A DNA stretch of 64,000 nucleotides from Limnanthes douglasii subsp. nivea (lineage: Eukaryota > Streptophyta > Magnoliopsida > Brassicales > Limnanthaceae), in assembly GCA_036936605.1 (NCBI GenBank), contig JAUPFV010000001.1, positions 74,915,910 to 74,979,909 of the forward strand, in the 5' to 3' direction. Position numbers and translations under genes: made by a program. Below are positions 11,452-20,775 of the stretch, piece after piece. The notes beneath the pieces were generated by a model that did no database searches, was not told where the DNA came from, and worked only from the letters and a program-made list of their open reading frames with translations. The first letter of the stretch is position 1, and the number at the start of each line of letters is the position of its first letter.

Positions 11452-11804
11452 TTTTATGAATGAGTCAAATAGTGCTTTGACAATGTACCGTGCTCGGCGG
11501 TACAGTTTTTTGTCATTAACAAGCTGTAATACAATGGATGATTTTCTTAAAAGAGTCTATGAGCCTATTAGGCCCACTGTCTAGTAAGTCTATTAATTCC
11601 CTATAAATAGACTACTAGAGCTACACAAAACACAATCTCAAATCTGTAACCCTTTCTATCATAGTGAAACTCTTTTCTCTGGCGGCGCCCGTGGACGTAG
11701 ACAATTGTCGAACCACGTTAAATCTTGTGTTTATTTAAATTTTTCCTTCACATATGTTATGTACTTGATCCATTTTATGATAATTGCATAGTAATTTAAT
11801 AACA
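11452..11804 (+). repeat. 3' LTR of the Copia element
   Basis: Follows polypurine AAGGGGAAGAT and ends TTAATAACA. The same hairpin TGTACCG/CGGTACA is at 11484-11504. Its first bases have decayed from TGTTA to TTTTA. Confidence 0.88.
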
Positions 11805-12163
11805 ATCACAAAGCAAGTCATATATAGTTAGGCATGGACATTTATCAACTGTTAAATAGAGGAAATTATATGTTGTATATAAATTTATTGTTAAAATAAT
11901 ATTTTTTCATATATATATTTCTTTACACGTGGTCCACATCCACAACTATTTAAAGGTATTGGACAAACCAAAACAAACCATATTTTTTAAGTGACTATTG
12001 GATTTGGTTAAAGCGGGTATTTTGTTGACCCATTGATTGTCGAGAAGGTGAGAGAAGCTGCAGACTCCATCACAAAGTTTATTTTGTTAACTCATTGATT
12101 GTCGAAAACGTGACGATAGCCGACCAAAATTAGGTTGATGAAACAAAGAAATTATTATTATCT

Positions 12164-13010
12164 AATTTTGAGATGAAGGATTTGAGGGAAGCTGAAATGA
12201 TTCTTGGTATAACAATCAAGCGTATATCAATTTTCCAATCTCATTATACTGAGAATATATTGAATAAATTCATTTTTAAAGATTGTTCTCTCGTAAGCTC
12301 ACCTATAGATCCTAGTATTAAGCTTCTACCTAATAAAGGTGTTGTTGTATCTCAACTTGCATTCTTAGGAGCTATCGGATGTCTTGTGTACGCCATGACT
12401 AGCATTAGGCCGGATATTGCATTTGTTGTTGGAAATCTTAGTAGGGATACTAACAATCATAGGTCACAACATATAAAAGCTTTAAATCGAGTATCCAAGT
12501 ATTTGAAAAGAACCATAAATTATGGTTTTACTTATAGTGGATTTCCTTTCGTACTTCAAGGATGTTCGGATTAGAGTTACATTTCCATTATGGAAGACCA
12601 CTCTTCCGTAAGTGGATTGGTATTTCTACTTAGCGGAGGTGATATATCTTAGGTATCTAAGGAACAAACTTGTATTAATGATTTCATAACAGAATCAGAG
12701 TTTGTGGCATTATGAGCACATAGTAAAGAAGTTAAGTGTCTAAGAAATGTTATGTATGCATTCGTTGTGGCCCAAATCGATATAATCTAAATCTATCAGA
12801 TGTGATAGTGAAGCTGTCTTGACTAATGTCTATTGACAAGTTTATAAATTAAGGTATATACTCTTAGGTGCTAGACGAAGTATGATTAATATGTACATCA
12901 CACATGATGTTATTTCAGTAGAGTTTGTGACAACTCAATATAATTTAGCTGATCATTTAACCATAGGGTTAAAGAGATATCTTGTGCACAAAACGGCTAT
13001 TGGGATATGA
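12164..13010 (+). pseudogene. Copia RT C-terminus and RNase H fragment, unit 1 copy
   Basis: Begins FEMKDLREAEMILGI, then KLLPNKGVVVSQL, VYAMTSIRPDIAF, KYLKRTINYG and MEDHSS, and later SVEFVTTQYNLADHLT. These are the end of Copia RT and RNase H of a lineage different from the 7001-11804 element. Several stops (for example TAG at about 12573 and 12651) break it. It lies outside the LTRs of the preceding element and is followed by its own type of LTR at 13554. Homologous copies are at 41361 and 61285. Confidence 0.82.
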
Positions 13011-13553
13011 TTAAACTCTATTTGAAATCTCTAATGTTGAGATACCCAATTCCCGTCTAATATGACATTAGTTGTTGAATTCAATATGGAAACCTTAACA
13101 TTTAGTGATTGGAACATATTAGTAGTATTATCCCAGAGTATGTGTTCAGACATGCAAGTTGTGGAGGTTGAAGTTTATCTTCTTAACAGTTCTTTTCAAA
13201 AATTACATATGCATGTGCAATAGTAAAAAATCTACCTATTTAACCATGAAGTTTAACCGCTTCAAAATACTAGGACTTGGCTCTGATATGCTTAAGAAGG
13301 ATAAGGACAGAGGACTAATTAATAATAGTGTCAAGTAAAAACATTTAAGAATATAAATTTATTTATATATTATCTTCGAGTATTCGTTATGGATTGTAAA
13401 CTTTTAATCCTTAATGATACTTTGATATTCGAATATTTAAAATGTTTAATATAGTAATATTAAATTTAATCATCACGATATTTCATTTATGCCTAAATTT
13501 GTTACTTGATTTTGTTTTAGTTAATCGCGACTTACACTAAAATGGGGGAAGAT

Positions 13554-13992
13554 TGTTGGATATTTTAGTGTAATTGGATTGACTAGTCCACCCATGTAGT
13601 CATAACATATTATCGAGAAAGTCTGAGAGTGTGAAATGTACGATGGTAAGAAAATATTATGATTAGTGGATCCAAAAGGTGGAACCTGAATGAGGTTATG
13701 TTTTAGTTTTAATGGTAAGGCTATTTTGAAATTTCATTCAAATTTAAATTTGATTTCTTGTTTCCGGTTGTATCATTTGAAATTATAGCCGATTTTGGAC
13801 ATAAAACTCTTTTTACATTTTGAGTATTTTGGTTGTATAAATAAGTATGGTTATGGTAAAATTCAATATCACAATAAAAATATTGTTTCTCGTTGTTAAG
13901 ACAAAACACTAAAATTTTTGGAGAACCACCAAAATAATTTCAATATTTTTTTTTTTAAACAAGACTTAAGAGGTTATCCTGAAATCAAAACA
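13554..13992 (+). repeat. Probable 3' LTR of the older Copia fragment, unit 1
   Basis: Starts TGTTGGATATTTTAG directly after the polypurine AAAATGGGGGAAGAT and ends at CAAAACA. Equivalent copies are 42723-43142 and 62649-63066. The end point is inferred from TG...CA symmetry. No 5' LTR is visible. Confidence 0.6.
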
Positions 13993-14320
13993 GGTATTTC
14001 TTATATCTCGCTACCTGCTCGATGAAATTGCGATTTTACATCTTCAATTGACGTTGTTTTATTACAACAAGAAGGGAATTATGCGCTCTCGATGAAATCT
14101 CCTAACCAAATCATATTTTGCATCATGTTTTCTTACTTCGATTAATTTTTTACATTAATAAGATTTTTTACATTAATAAGGTGACTCTTACGATATTGGT
14201 GTTATTCGCAAATCTTCTGCTCGCTGAATAAGTCATGTTAATTCAAAATAACTATAACACTAATACATCACAATGTAAGGAGTATATAATATGTATTTAT
14301 CAAGTGCTAAAAGGAGGCAA

Positions 14321-14322
<2 letters not shown>

Positions 14323-14406
<84 letters not shown>
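14323..14406. repeat. (AT)n microsatellite
   Basis: 84 bp of uninterrupted AT dinucleotide. The unit 2 copy has 78 bp (43341-43418). The unit 3 copy lacks the run (around 63395-63410). Confidence 0.97.
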
Positions 14407-14409
<3 letters not shown>

Positions 14410-15031
14410 TAGAGAAAAATAACATTTTGTCATGCACAGACAACATACTTTTCTCTATACTATATTGGTTGCTAGTAAGCTAGAAAGTTAAGATAAGTAA
14501 CTATGACGTTGAAACACCTACGGAGGCATTCAAGTCCTTGTTCAATTTCAACACATTCCCATTGCTCTTGGCTTGCGGTTCATTCTCTATACTTAATATG
14601 TGTGTATGTTTCTCGATGTTAATTAGAAAAGTAGTACAGAATGCTTATATTGGGGGAATATGAGTGCATTTTCATCTATTTCCTCATCTATAGACGTCAA
14701 TAACACCCTAGTATGTGAAATTAGTCACGATTAAAGATAAATTCATGCAAATTTTTAAAAACATAAATAGCATATTTAATTTAAGGAACCAAATTTGATG
14801 CAGACCACCGTACTATCTTAGCCAACCATGTTAAAGAACCATGGTTGTATTGCAGATTGTATTGCCAAAAAAAAAACACCGATCATTTACGTTTACTTAG
14901 GAAAACATGTACTCCTTGTTTATTAGATAGTCTCAGCAATTTCAACATTCACCTCCACATATTAATAGAGACTTTAATATGTGTATGTGGTTTTATTACA
15001 TTGGGATACAACTTTATGCTTCTAAGACACA
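14407..15031. other. 3' flank of the 2S albumin gene
   Basis: No gene seen. It is almost identical to 43419-44044 and about 90% like 63411-64000, so it belongs to the albumin unit. Short ORFs here do not look coding. Confidence 0.6.
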
Positions 15032-15731
15032 TCATTCTTCGAAGTCTAGTTCCATCGGTGGAACTAGGTGACCGAAGGAGCATGTTTGAGGTGGAATATT
15101 GCACAAACTTGGAATGTTGGTAGCAACACGGAGAACCTTTTTCGCCCTCAAATGATGGCCCTGTTGCTGTCCCTGTCCCTGTCCCTGTAGGCCCTGACTA
15201 TCTAATGAAGGACCTTGTCCTTGTCCCTTTTGTAGCTGCTGTCTTGCTGCCATTCTCAATGAAGGGCACCTGCATGGCGGGTCAATTTGGCGAAGTTGGT
15301 GGCAGCAGCTCTGGAGCAACCGCTGTTGGCGAACTTGGTCCATTTCATCCTCAACGTCTTCATCCAAGAAGATATCCTCGAAGCGAGGAGTAGTCCGTTT
15401 GCGGATGTATCGCTGGCAGGCACCGAGCTGCCTGTGTGCCTGGAACTCTTGGTGACATTTCATTGGACTTCTACCTGCCCATTTATATAACATATATATA
15501 TAATTTGGAATTTGAAAAATAACTAACTATGTTAAAAGAGAGAAATAGAGCTGAAAAATTATGTAAAAGAGCACGCAGTAGTGTTTGTTTACCTTGGCCC
15601 TGGCCCTGGCCCTGGCCCTGACCCTGACCCTGTGGGTTTTCGTCGTCAATTTCTACGGTGGCATGGAGAGTGGCGTTGGCGAGGAGGAGGAAGAGGGCGA
15701 ATGTAGCTAAGAGGAATGTGAGCTTTGCCAT
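15032..15731 (-). CDS. 2S albumin seed storage protein precursor, copy 1
   Basis: Two exons: 15731-15593 and 15474-15032, with a 118-nt intron (donor GTAAAC, acceptor GGGCAG) splitting a Gly codon. The spliced product is 193 residues. Residues 1 to about 21 are a signal peptide (MAKLTFLLATFALFLLLANA). Residues 34-47 are a Gly-Gln repeat. Cysteines at 53, 66, 103, 104, 114, 116, 171 and 178 give the C, C, CC, CXC, C, C pattern of 2S albumins; a second Gly-Gln-rich tract (129-152) fills the hypervariable loop. Family knowledge: such precursors enter the ER, are cut by vacuolar processing enzymes into disulfide-linked small and large chains, and store sulfur and nitrogen in seed protein bodies; many are food allergens. 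KCHQEFQAHRQLGACQRYIRK and SCCHQLRQ resemble the sunflower HaG5 class. No stop or frameshift is seen, so it looks functional. The protein is identical to copy 2. Confidence 0.93.
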
Positions 15732-15799
15732 TGCTGGTATTTTTATATGAATCTATTGAGTTTGTGCTATTTGATGAATATGAGAGTGAAGTGTGATGT

Positions 15800-15985
15800 G
15801 GTTTTTATAGTAGAGTTGAGGTTTGTGTTGGTGAATACGTGTTTGGGTTGGTGATATTAGGTGTTTGAAGATGGTGAGATCTAACCAACACGTACACTTC
15901 TACATGCAAATGCTTCCAAATCTACTGAGGCTGGTTAGGCTGAGGTAACACGTACACTCTTACATGCTATATGCTTCCAAACTAC
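15800..15985 (-). promoter_or_regulatory. Seed-type promoter of 2S albumin copy 1
   Basis: Read on the minus strand, TATAAAAA lies at 15809-15802, 71 bp before the ATG. Upstream are two copies of a ~35-bp module (15887-15920 and 15947-15981, about 60 bp apart). Each has an ACGT core (AACACGTACAC) next to an ACATGC(A) element of the RY/legumin-box kind, and a TGCTTCCAAA end. A further ACGTG lies near 15836. ACGT plus RY combinations are bound by bZIP and B3 (ABI3/FUS3) factors in seed storage genes; their use here is inferred. Confidence 0.7.
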
Positions 15986-16974
15986 ATGTTACCTCTGCTA
16001 CTCTTGAGTTTCAGTGCGTTTCTGGTTCGCCAAGTCGTAATTTGGATCCAAGCTAGGAATGCGTCAAGAGACCACCTCTCACTTAAAACGAAGAAACAAA
16101 GATTCTAATCAATTCCACTTACTCAAGGTTCAAGCCTAAAGAATTTATGAATGATTGATACAGTTTTCTAAATAATGAAAGACTACCATACAAATTGAAA
16201 ATATTTTGCAATTTTTTTAAAGACAGAATTGATATATATATTAAAAATAGCTTCATTTGCAACACCTAACTACATTTTCAAATCAATTTTGACTTTCAAT
16301 GTGGATAGAACATTTTACAAAATAAAATCAGTATAAATGTCTTTTTTTATAAAATTATACGTCATAATCCATTGTTTGGTTAACGGTGGTATATAAGCTA
16401 GATTGATAACCTTCTAAGTCCATAAATCAACAAATCAATAGAGCATTAGTAATCTTACGGAAAAGAAAGATCACATATGAAAACCAACATATAACTAATT
16501 CGATTTGAGACGCTCTAATTAACACTTATGAAGTCTAAAGGGTGTTTACTCCATCTTTTGCAAGAGGAGCATATGAGCCACTCTTGGGACATCATGTATA
16601 ATTTGGTTGCTACGATTTATGATAAGTTAGGGCGAGTGAGCACGTATTATGGAAAGATAACTACCACGTGTCATAAAGGAAATAACAAAAACCATTTGCG
16701 TAACTTATCCTAAATAATAGCAACAAGAGTTACGCAATAAGATAGTAAGAGGAATATAGGTCCAAGGGACGTTGAAGGTCGGTCTGAGAACAAAACTTGA
16801 AGAATAAGGTCTATTTGGCCCAACAATCGCTAAAAAAATCAAGTGGTTTTGGGGCACCGAAAAAATATTTTATCATGAATTTTCCAGTCAACAAATAGAG
16901 ATCATAGAGGAACCTACCAATATGCAAGTGTGCCCCCCAAGGTCTCTCGGTTGAAGTTGAGGGATCCAAATTTT
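15986..16974. other. Albumin upstream region, no gene recognised
   Basis: AT-rich intergenic DNA. Up to about 16320 it is practically identical to unit 2; beyond that the copies differ by 1-2%. Short ORFs (for example 16528-16713) show no family features. Confidence 0.5.
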
Positions 16975-17545
16975 CATTTAACGGGAGTTTACTCAAGATC
17001 TGTTAGTTAAGTGTTAAGGGAATTAAATTTTTACTTAAAGGGAGTTCATTCAAGATCTTTCAGTTTCAGGTAATAATAATACAAGTTTTTGTTATAACAG
17101 ATGTCACTCAAGATCTCTCAAAATTCATCGAGACACATAACGAATAAGGTCCACACTCGACCTCAGTTCGACATCAACTCGGCCTCACCCAAGAACCTCT
17201 TACTCAAAAAAGGTATAAAAATATATTTTTCAAACCACATGGAGCTCACTCAAGAACCTCTTTCTCGAAAAATGTGAAATTTTTTAATCTTAAACCAAAA
17301 TGAGCTTAGTCAAGAGCCTCTTACTCAAGAAAGGTGAAAAAGGATTTTCAAACCCAATGGGAGCTCACTCAAGAGCCTCTCGGTCAATAAAGGTGAAAAG
17401 AAGGTTTCCAAATTCAATAGATCTCTCCCAGCAAAGCTTGTTCAAGTTAAAATGAGCTCACTCAAGAACCTTTTACTCAACCAAGGTGGAAATCGGTACA
17501 TGAAATCAAATGGAGCTCAGCCATGAAACTTTCATGAGGCCTCAG
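16975..17545. repeat. Degenerate ~60-bp tandem repeat (CTCACTCAAGAGCCTCT type)
   Basis: Seven or more diverged copies of GAGCTCACTCAAGA(A/G)CCTCT followed by ACTCAA(G/A)AAAGGTG and an A/T-rich stretch, spaced about 55-75 bp. Non-coding. The unit 2 equivalent is at about 45990-46560. Confidence 0.75.
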
Positions 17546-17939
17546 CCTAGACTCAACATGACCTCAAATTGAAGAGTAAGGGCCATCAAAGAAACATATT
17601 CGAACATCGGGACAAGAGAATTCTAATTACTTATAAGAAATCAAAGAAGTGGACGGAGTTACTAATAAATATGAAGTATCATCGAGAAATATTACTAAGA
17701 AGTGTCATGTAAGGCTCCAAAACTCAACCCTCGTTAAGCTTATCATAAGCATTAAGACCTAATAACACATCATTATATGGAGGTCATTCAACTTCGTGAT
17801 TCTTCAGGTTGAGCAAAAACCATATACTAGTTACTTAGAACAAGATTACACATATACGCGACCTTTCCACGTGGCCAACTAGCCGAATGACCCCTTTACC
17901 TGGGCAATATAGTAAGTCCTCTATGATTTAACCTACTAA

Positions 17940-19835
17940 CAAAATATCATTTCCATTTGATTTTTGTTCAACAAAACGATATCCCCTTATATTTTACCTA
18001 AAATCGCATATCGATCTTTGATCGTTCACAAAAACAACTTGTACATTATATTTTACCCAAAATCTCAAATCTAAAAGGGTGCGTTCACCAAAATTACCTC
18101 TTTTTGTATTTAACATAAAAACCCACACTGAAAGATGTTCACGAAAATGACCCATCTTTTATATTTTACTTGAAATACCACATCGTAAAGGAAGGTCATT
18201 CACCCAAATGACCCATCTTTTCTTTTTTTCTAAAAATCGCACATAAAAAAGGTCATTAACCTAAGCGCCCAATTTTTTATTTTACCTAAGATCCCATATC
18301 ATAAGGGATTGCTCACCCGAGCGACCCCTTTCGTATTTACCTAAAATCCTACATCATTAGGGGGTCGCTCACCTTCGTGATCTTTTCATTCTCAGATGAG
18401 CAACCTCTCCCTTATCTTTGGCTCAAAATCTAACATTATATGGGGGTTGCTCACTTAAACTATGCTTCTCTTCTCTTTTACCCAAAATCTCACATCATAA
18501 CAGGATCGGTCACATGAGCGACTCCTCCCCTCTCATTTTCCAAAGATATCACATCTTAAGAAATTATATCCCTTAAGCAATATATTCCTTCTTATTTTCC
18601 AAAATCCTATATTATGTGGGGCTCACACACTTGAGTCAGTCTTCCATCATGTCATATTAAAGAGGGGTCGCTCACCTAGGTGACGCTTTCCTTCTCATTT
18701 AACAAAAAAACCCCATATAAGGGTCGTTCATTCCTCTTGGCCAAAAAATCCCACCTTAGAATAGAACGTGCATTATGCCAATTGTTGTTTCAGTTTTATC
18801 CTCTACAGTTTCTCTCTCTATTTTTTTTCTCTGAAATATAGTCACAAAACTAACGTAATTTATTTTCATGTTTCAGAATTTTACCATTTAATTCTCTCTT
18901 GTAATATAATTATATATTCTTTTAAATTAATCGATTGAGCATATAAATTTTACCAACAATTTTTTATATCTTTATATAAGACTTATATCTTTATATTTAT
19001 TTATTAGATAACATGTCAATCGATAGAGAATCGGGTTGTGATTTTGACCTATTATACTACTAATAAGACTAAGAAGATGTTCATTCCATACATAATACTT
19101 ATCAAATAATAATTGTCCAAACACTAGTAGCTTAGAAGACTCATCGTCGTTTCTTCCTAATATTCAAGTAAATATTAATTCATTCGAAACAATTCCGTCA
19201 ACATTTTCTCCTTATAAATTTAAAATTCGAAAAACCTATAAAGGAAAAAATCTTATGTTTTTGACGAACCTACTACACCTAGTAGTTTTCCTTCTTCCAA
19301 AAACTTTAGAAAATTACATTAAAGTTTTTAACCATTGGTTTTCAGAAACAAAATATACATGATGCAGATAAGATAGAAAAAGAAAAAAACATTAAATAGG
19401 GTATTGTCAATAAAATCAAAATTTATATATCGTCAAAAGGAGAATTTCCCCATCATATCGTCGTAACAAAGTCTATTTTTCACAACAAAAACGTGGAATG
19501 AGGAATGAGGTTTCTCTACATCCTTAAATACTAAATTTGTTAATATTATATAAACTATGTACTAGGAAACTCACTTTGAATAGCTCGTGGAAAATTACAA
19601 GTATTATTGTAACGTCTGTATTGATGGAAAAAACTTTTCAACTTGTCTAATATTATACACAAATTTTCGTTCAATAAAGTATCTAAATCTACGTTCTACT
19701 ATATCACTGTTCCCAAAGATAAAGTCATTATCTCACGTCCATAATCAGGCCATGGTTGGAAAGAAAATTTTCTTTTTGTTAGTGGTGATTGAGAATTTGA
19801 AGCATCGGAGTATTTTTGCAAATATCACTCCCATT
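17940..19835 (+). repeat. Macrosatellite copy a (unit 1)
   Basis: About 1.9 kb made of two parts. First comes a ~0.85-kb array of 53-75-bp monomers, each with an imperfect hairpin (GGTCGCT...AGCGACC or GGTCATT...AATGACC type) and a CCCACATCATAAGG-like link. Then comes an AT-rich gene-like body with ATGTCAATCGATAGAGAATC (about 19014) and KIPKTYKGKNLMFFDEP-like coding traces in broken frames, ending before the next array at 19836. The same layout recurs at 19836, 30136 and 32046. I do not recognise the encoded family. Confidence 0.78.
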
Positions 19836-20017
19836 TGATTTTTGTACCAATCCCACATTAAAAAGGGTTCGTTCAACAAAACGATATCCCCTTATAGTTT
19901 ACCTAAAATCGTACATCGAAAATGGATCGTTCAGCAAAACAACCTATACATTATATGTTACCCAAAATCTCAAATAAAAAAGGGTTCGTTCACCAAAATT
20001 ACCCCGCTTTTATATTT

Positions 20018-20054
20018 GGGCCATGCTAGAATTAAGACACATTTTGATAGATCT
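20018..20054 (+). repeat. MULE left terminal inverted repeat, copy 1
   Basis: GGGCCATGCTAGAATTAAGA...GATAGATCT. Pairs with the reverse complement of 28573-28609 and is preceded by TSD TTTATATTT. Confidence 0.93.
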
Positions 20055-20133
20055 TAAACCGCTGGATCCTATACCCATTTGATATATCTCTCACCTAATT
20101 TTGGACAAATTTTCCCTTTTCAGAAAACCTAGG

Positions 20134-20269
20134 TATAAAAGGGTTTGATAAACACTCACCATTTGTTTCTTCTCTTTCTCTCTCTCTCTAGAAAGCTCTC
20201 AAACACTCAAGAATCGACCCATTTCAAAAGCTAGATTTTTCAACAATCTAAACTCAGCAAAACATAAAG
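20134..20269 (+). promoter_or_regulatory. Promoter and untranslated first exon of the MULE PMD gene
   Basis: TATAAAA at 20134-20140 is followed by CT-rich leader and a donor AAAG/GTAAGTAA at 20270. The acceptor TTTTTACAG at 20760 opens the exon holding the first long frame. Exon 1 is thus probably 5' untranslated. Confidence 0.6.
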
Positions 20270-20524
20270 GTAAGTAATACAAACCTCATGCTATAAATTT
20301 TTTTTATATTTCGTTGGATATAAACTGTTGAAATTAGGTTTTTAGGTTTTTAGGTTTCTATTTCAAATGTTCGATTTTTGCATGATTTTAGGTGTTGTTT
20401 TGTTAGATTAGTGTTGTATTATTTTTAATTTTGCTAGGATCTATGTTTATGTGTTTGATTTTTAGTGAAATGAGGCTGCTTTGGTGGGTTTCTAATAATG
20501 GGTATCGTTGCTGTTGGTAGCACG

Positions 20525-20692
20525 ATCGTGCGACCAAAGCGACATCTCGTCGCATGAGACGGGTTGTGCATTGTCGTCTTATGCGACAGGCAACTTAAGT
20601 TGTCTCATGCGATCGACAACTTAAGTTGTCTCATGCGAAAGACAACTTAAGCTGTCTTATGCTACAGACAACTTAAGCTGTCTCATGCGACC
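20525..20692. repeat. Palindrome array in first intron of the PMD gene, copy 1
   Basis: Begins ACGATCGTGCGACC and GTCGCATGAGAC. Then come four ~32-bp tandem units, each a near-perfect 16-bp palindrome (GACAACTTAAGTTGTC) followed by TCATGCGA. Unit 2 equivalent: 49543-49708. Confidence 0.85.
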
Positions 20693-20775
20693 ATTTACGT
20701 TTACAAAATACTTTTTTGTGTTGTCTAACTAATACATATTACTTTATGTTGTTTTTACAGGATGGGCAGACCAAG

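Larger units (their letters stand above)
7001..11804 (+). mobile_element. Complete but dead Copia retrotransposon
   Basis: LTRs at 7001-7327 and 11452-11804 start TGTTA-like and end TAACA. A tRNA-Met primer site TGGTATCAGAGCC follows the left LTR (7332-7344), and the polypurine AGGGGAAGAT precedes the right one. The flanks are ATCAT (6996-7000) and ATCAC (11805-11809). The homologous empty sites in units 2 and 3 read ATCAC (40991-40995, 60915-60919), confirming a 5-bp target duplication with one later change. The order gag, protease, integrase, RT, RNase H is Copia, and the RNase H and integrase wording is TNT1-94/Tork-like. The LTRs differ by about 10% by eye, so the insertion is old. Confidence 0.93.

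Noticed and set aside
12164..13010. RT/RNase H frame as part of the 7001-11804 Copia element
   Set aside because: It lies beyond the 3' LTR, is of a different Copia lineage, and exists without that element in units 2 and 3.
14235..14483. ORF with a long YIYIYI run
   Set aside because: Produced by translation of the (AT)n microsatellite.
15205..15490. Plus-strand ORFs over the albumin gene
   Set aside because: Shadows of the minus-strand 2S albumin exon 2, which explains the sequence through its cysteine pattern and splice sites.
15593..15731. Buried cyclic peptide of the PawS/SFTI kind between signal peptide and albumin
   Set aside because: Asteraceae albumin precursors can hide such peptides, but the region here is a Gly-Gln repeat with no cysteine pair.
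16528..16996. Short ORFs upstream of the albumin gene
   Set aside because: About 61 codons each, no recognisable motif, and changes between copies fall without regard to codon position.
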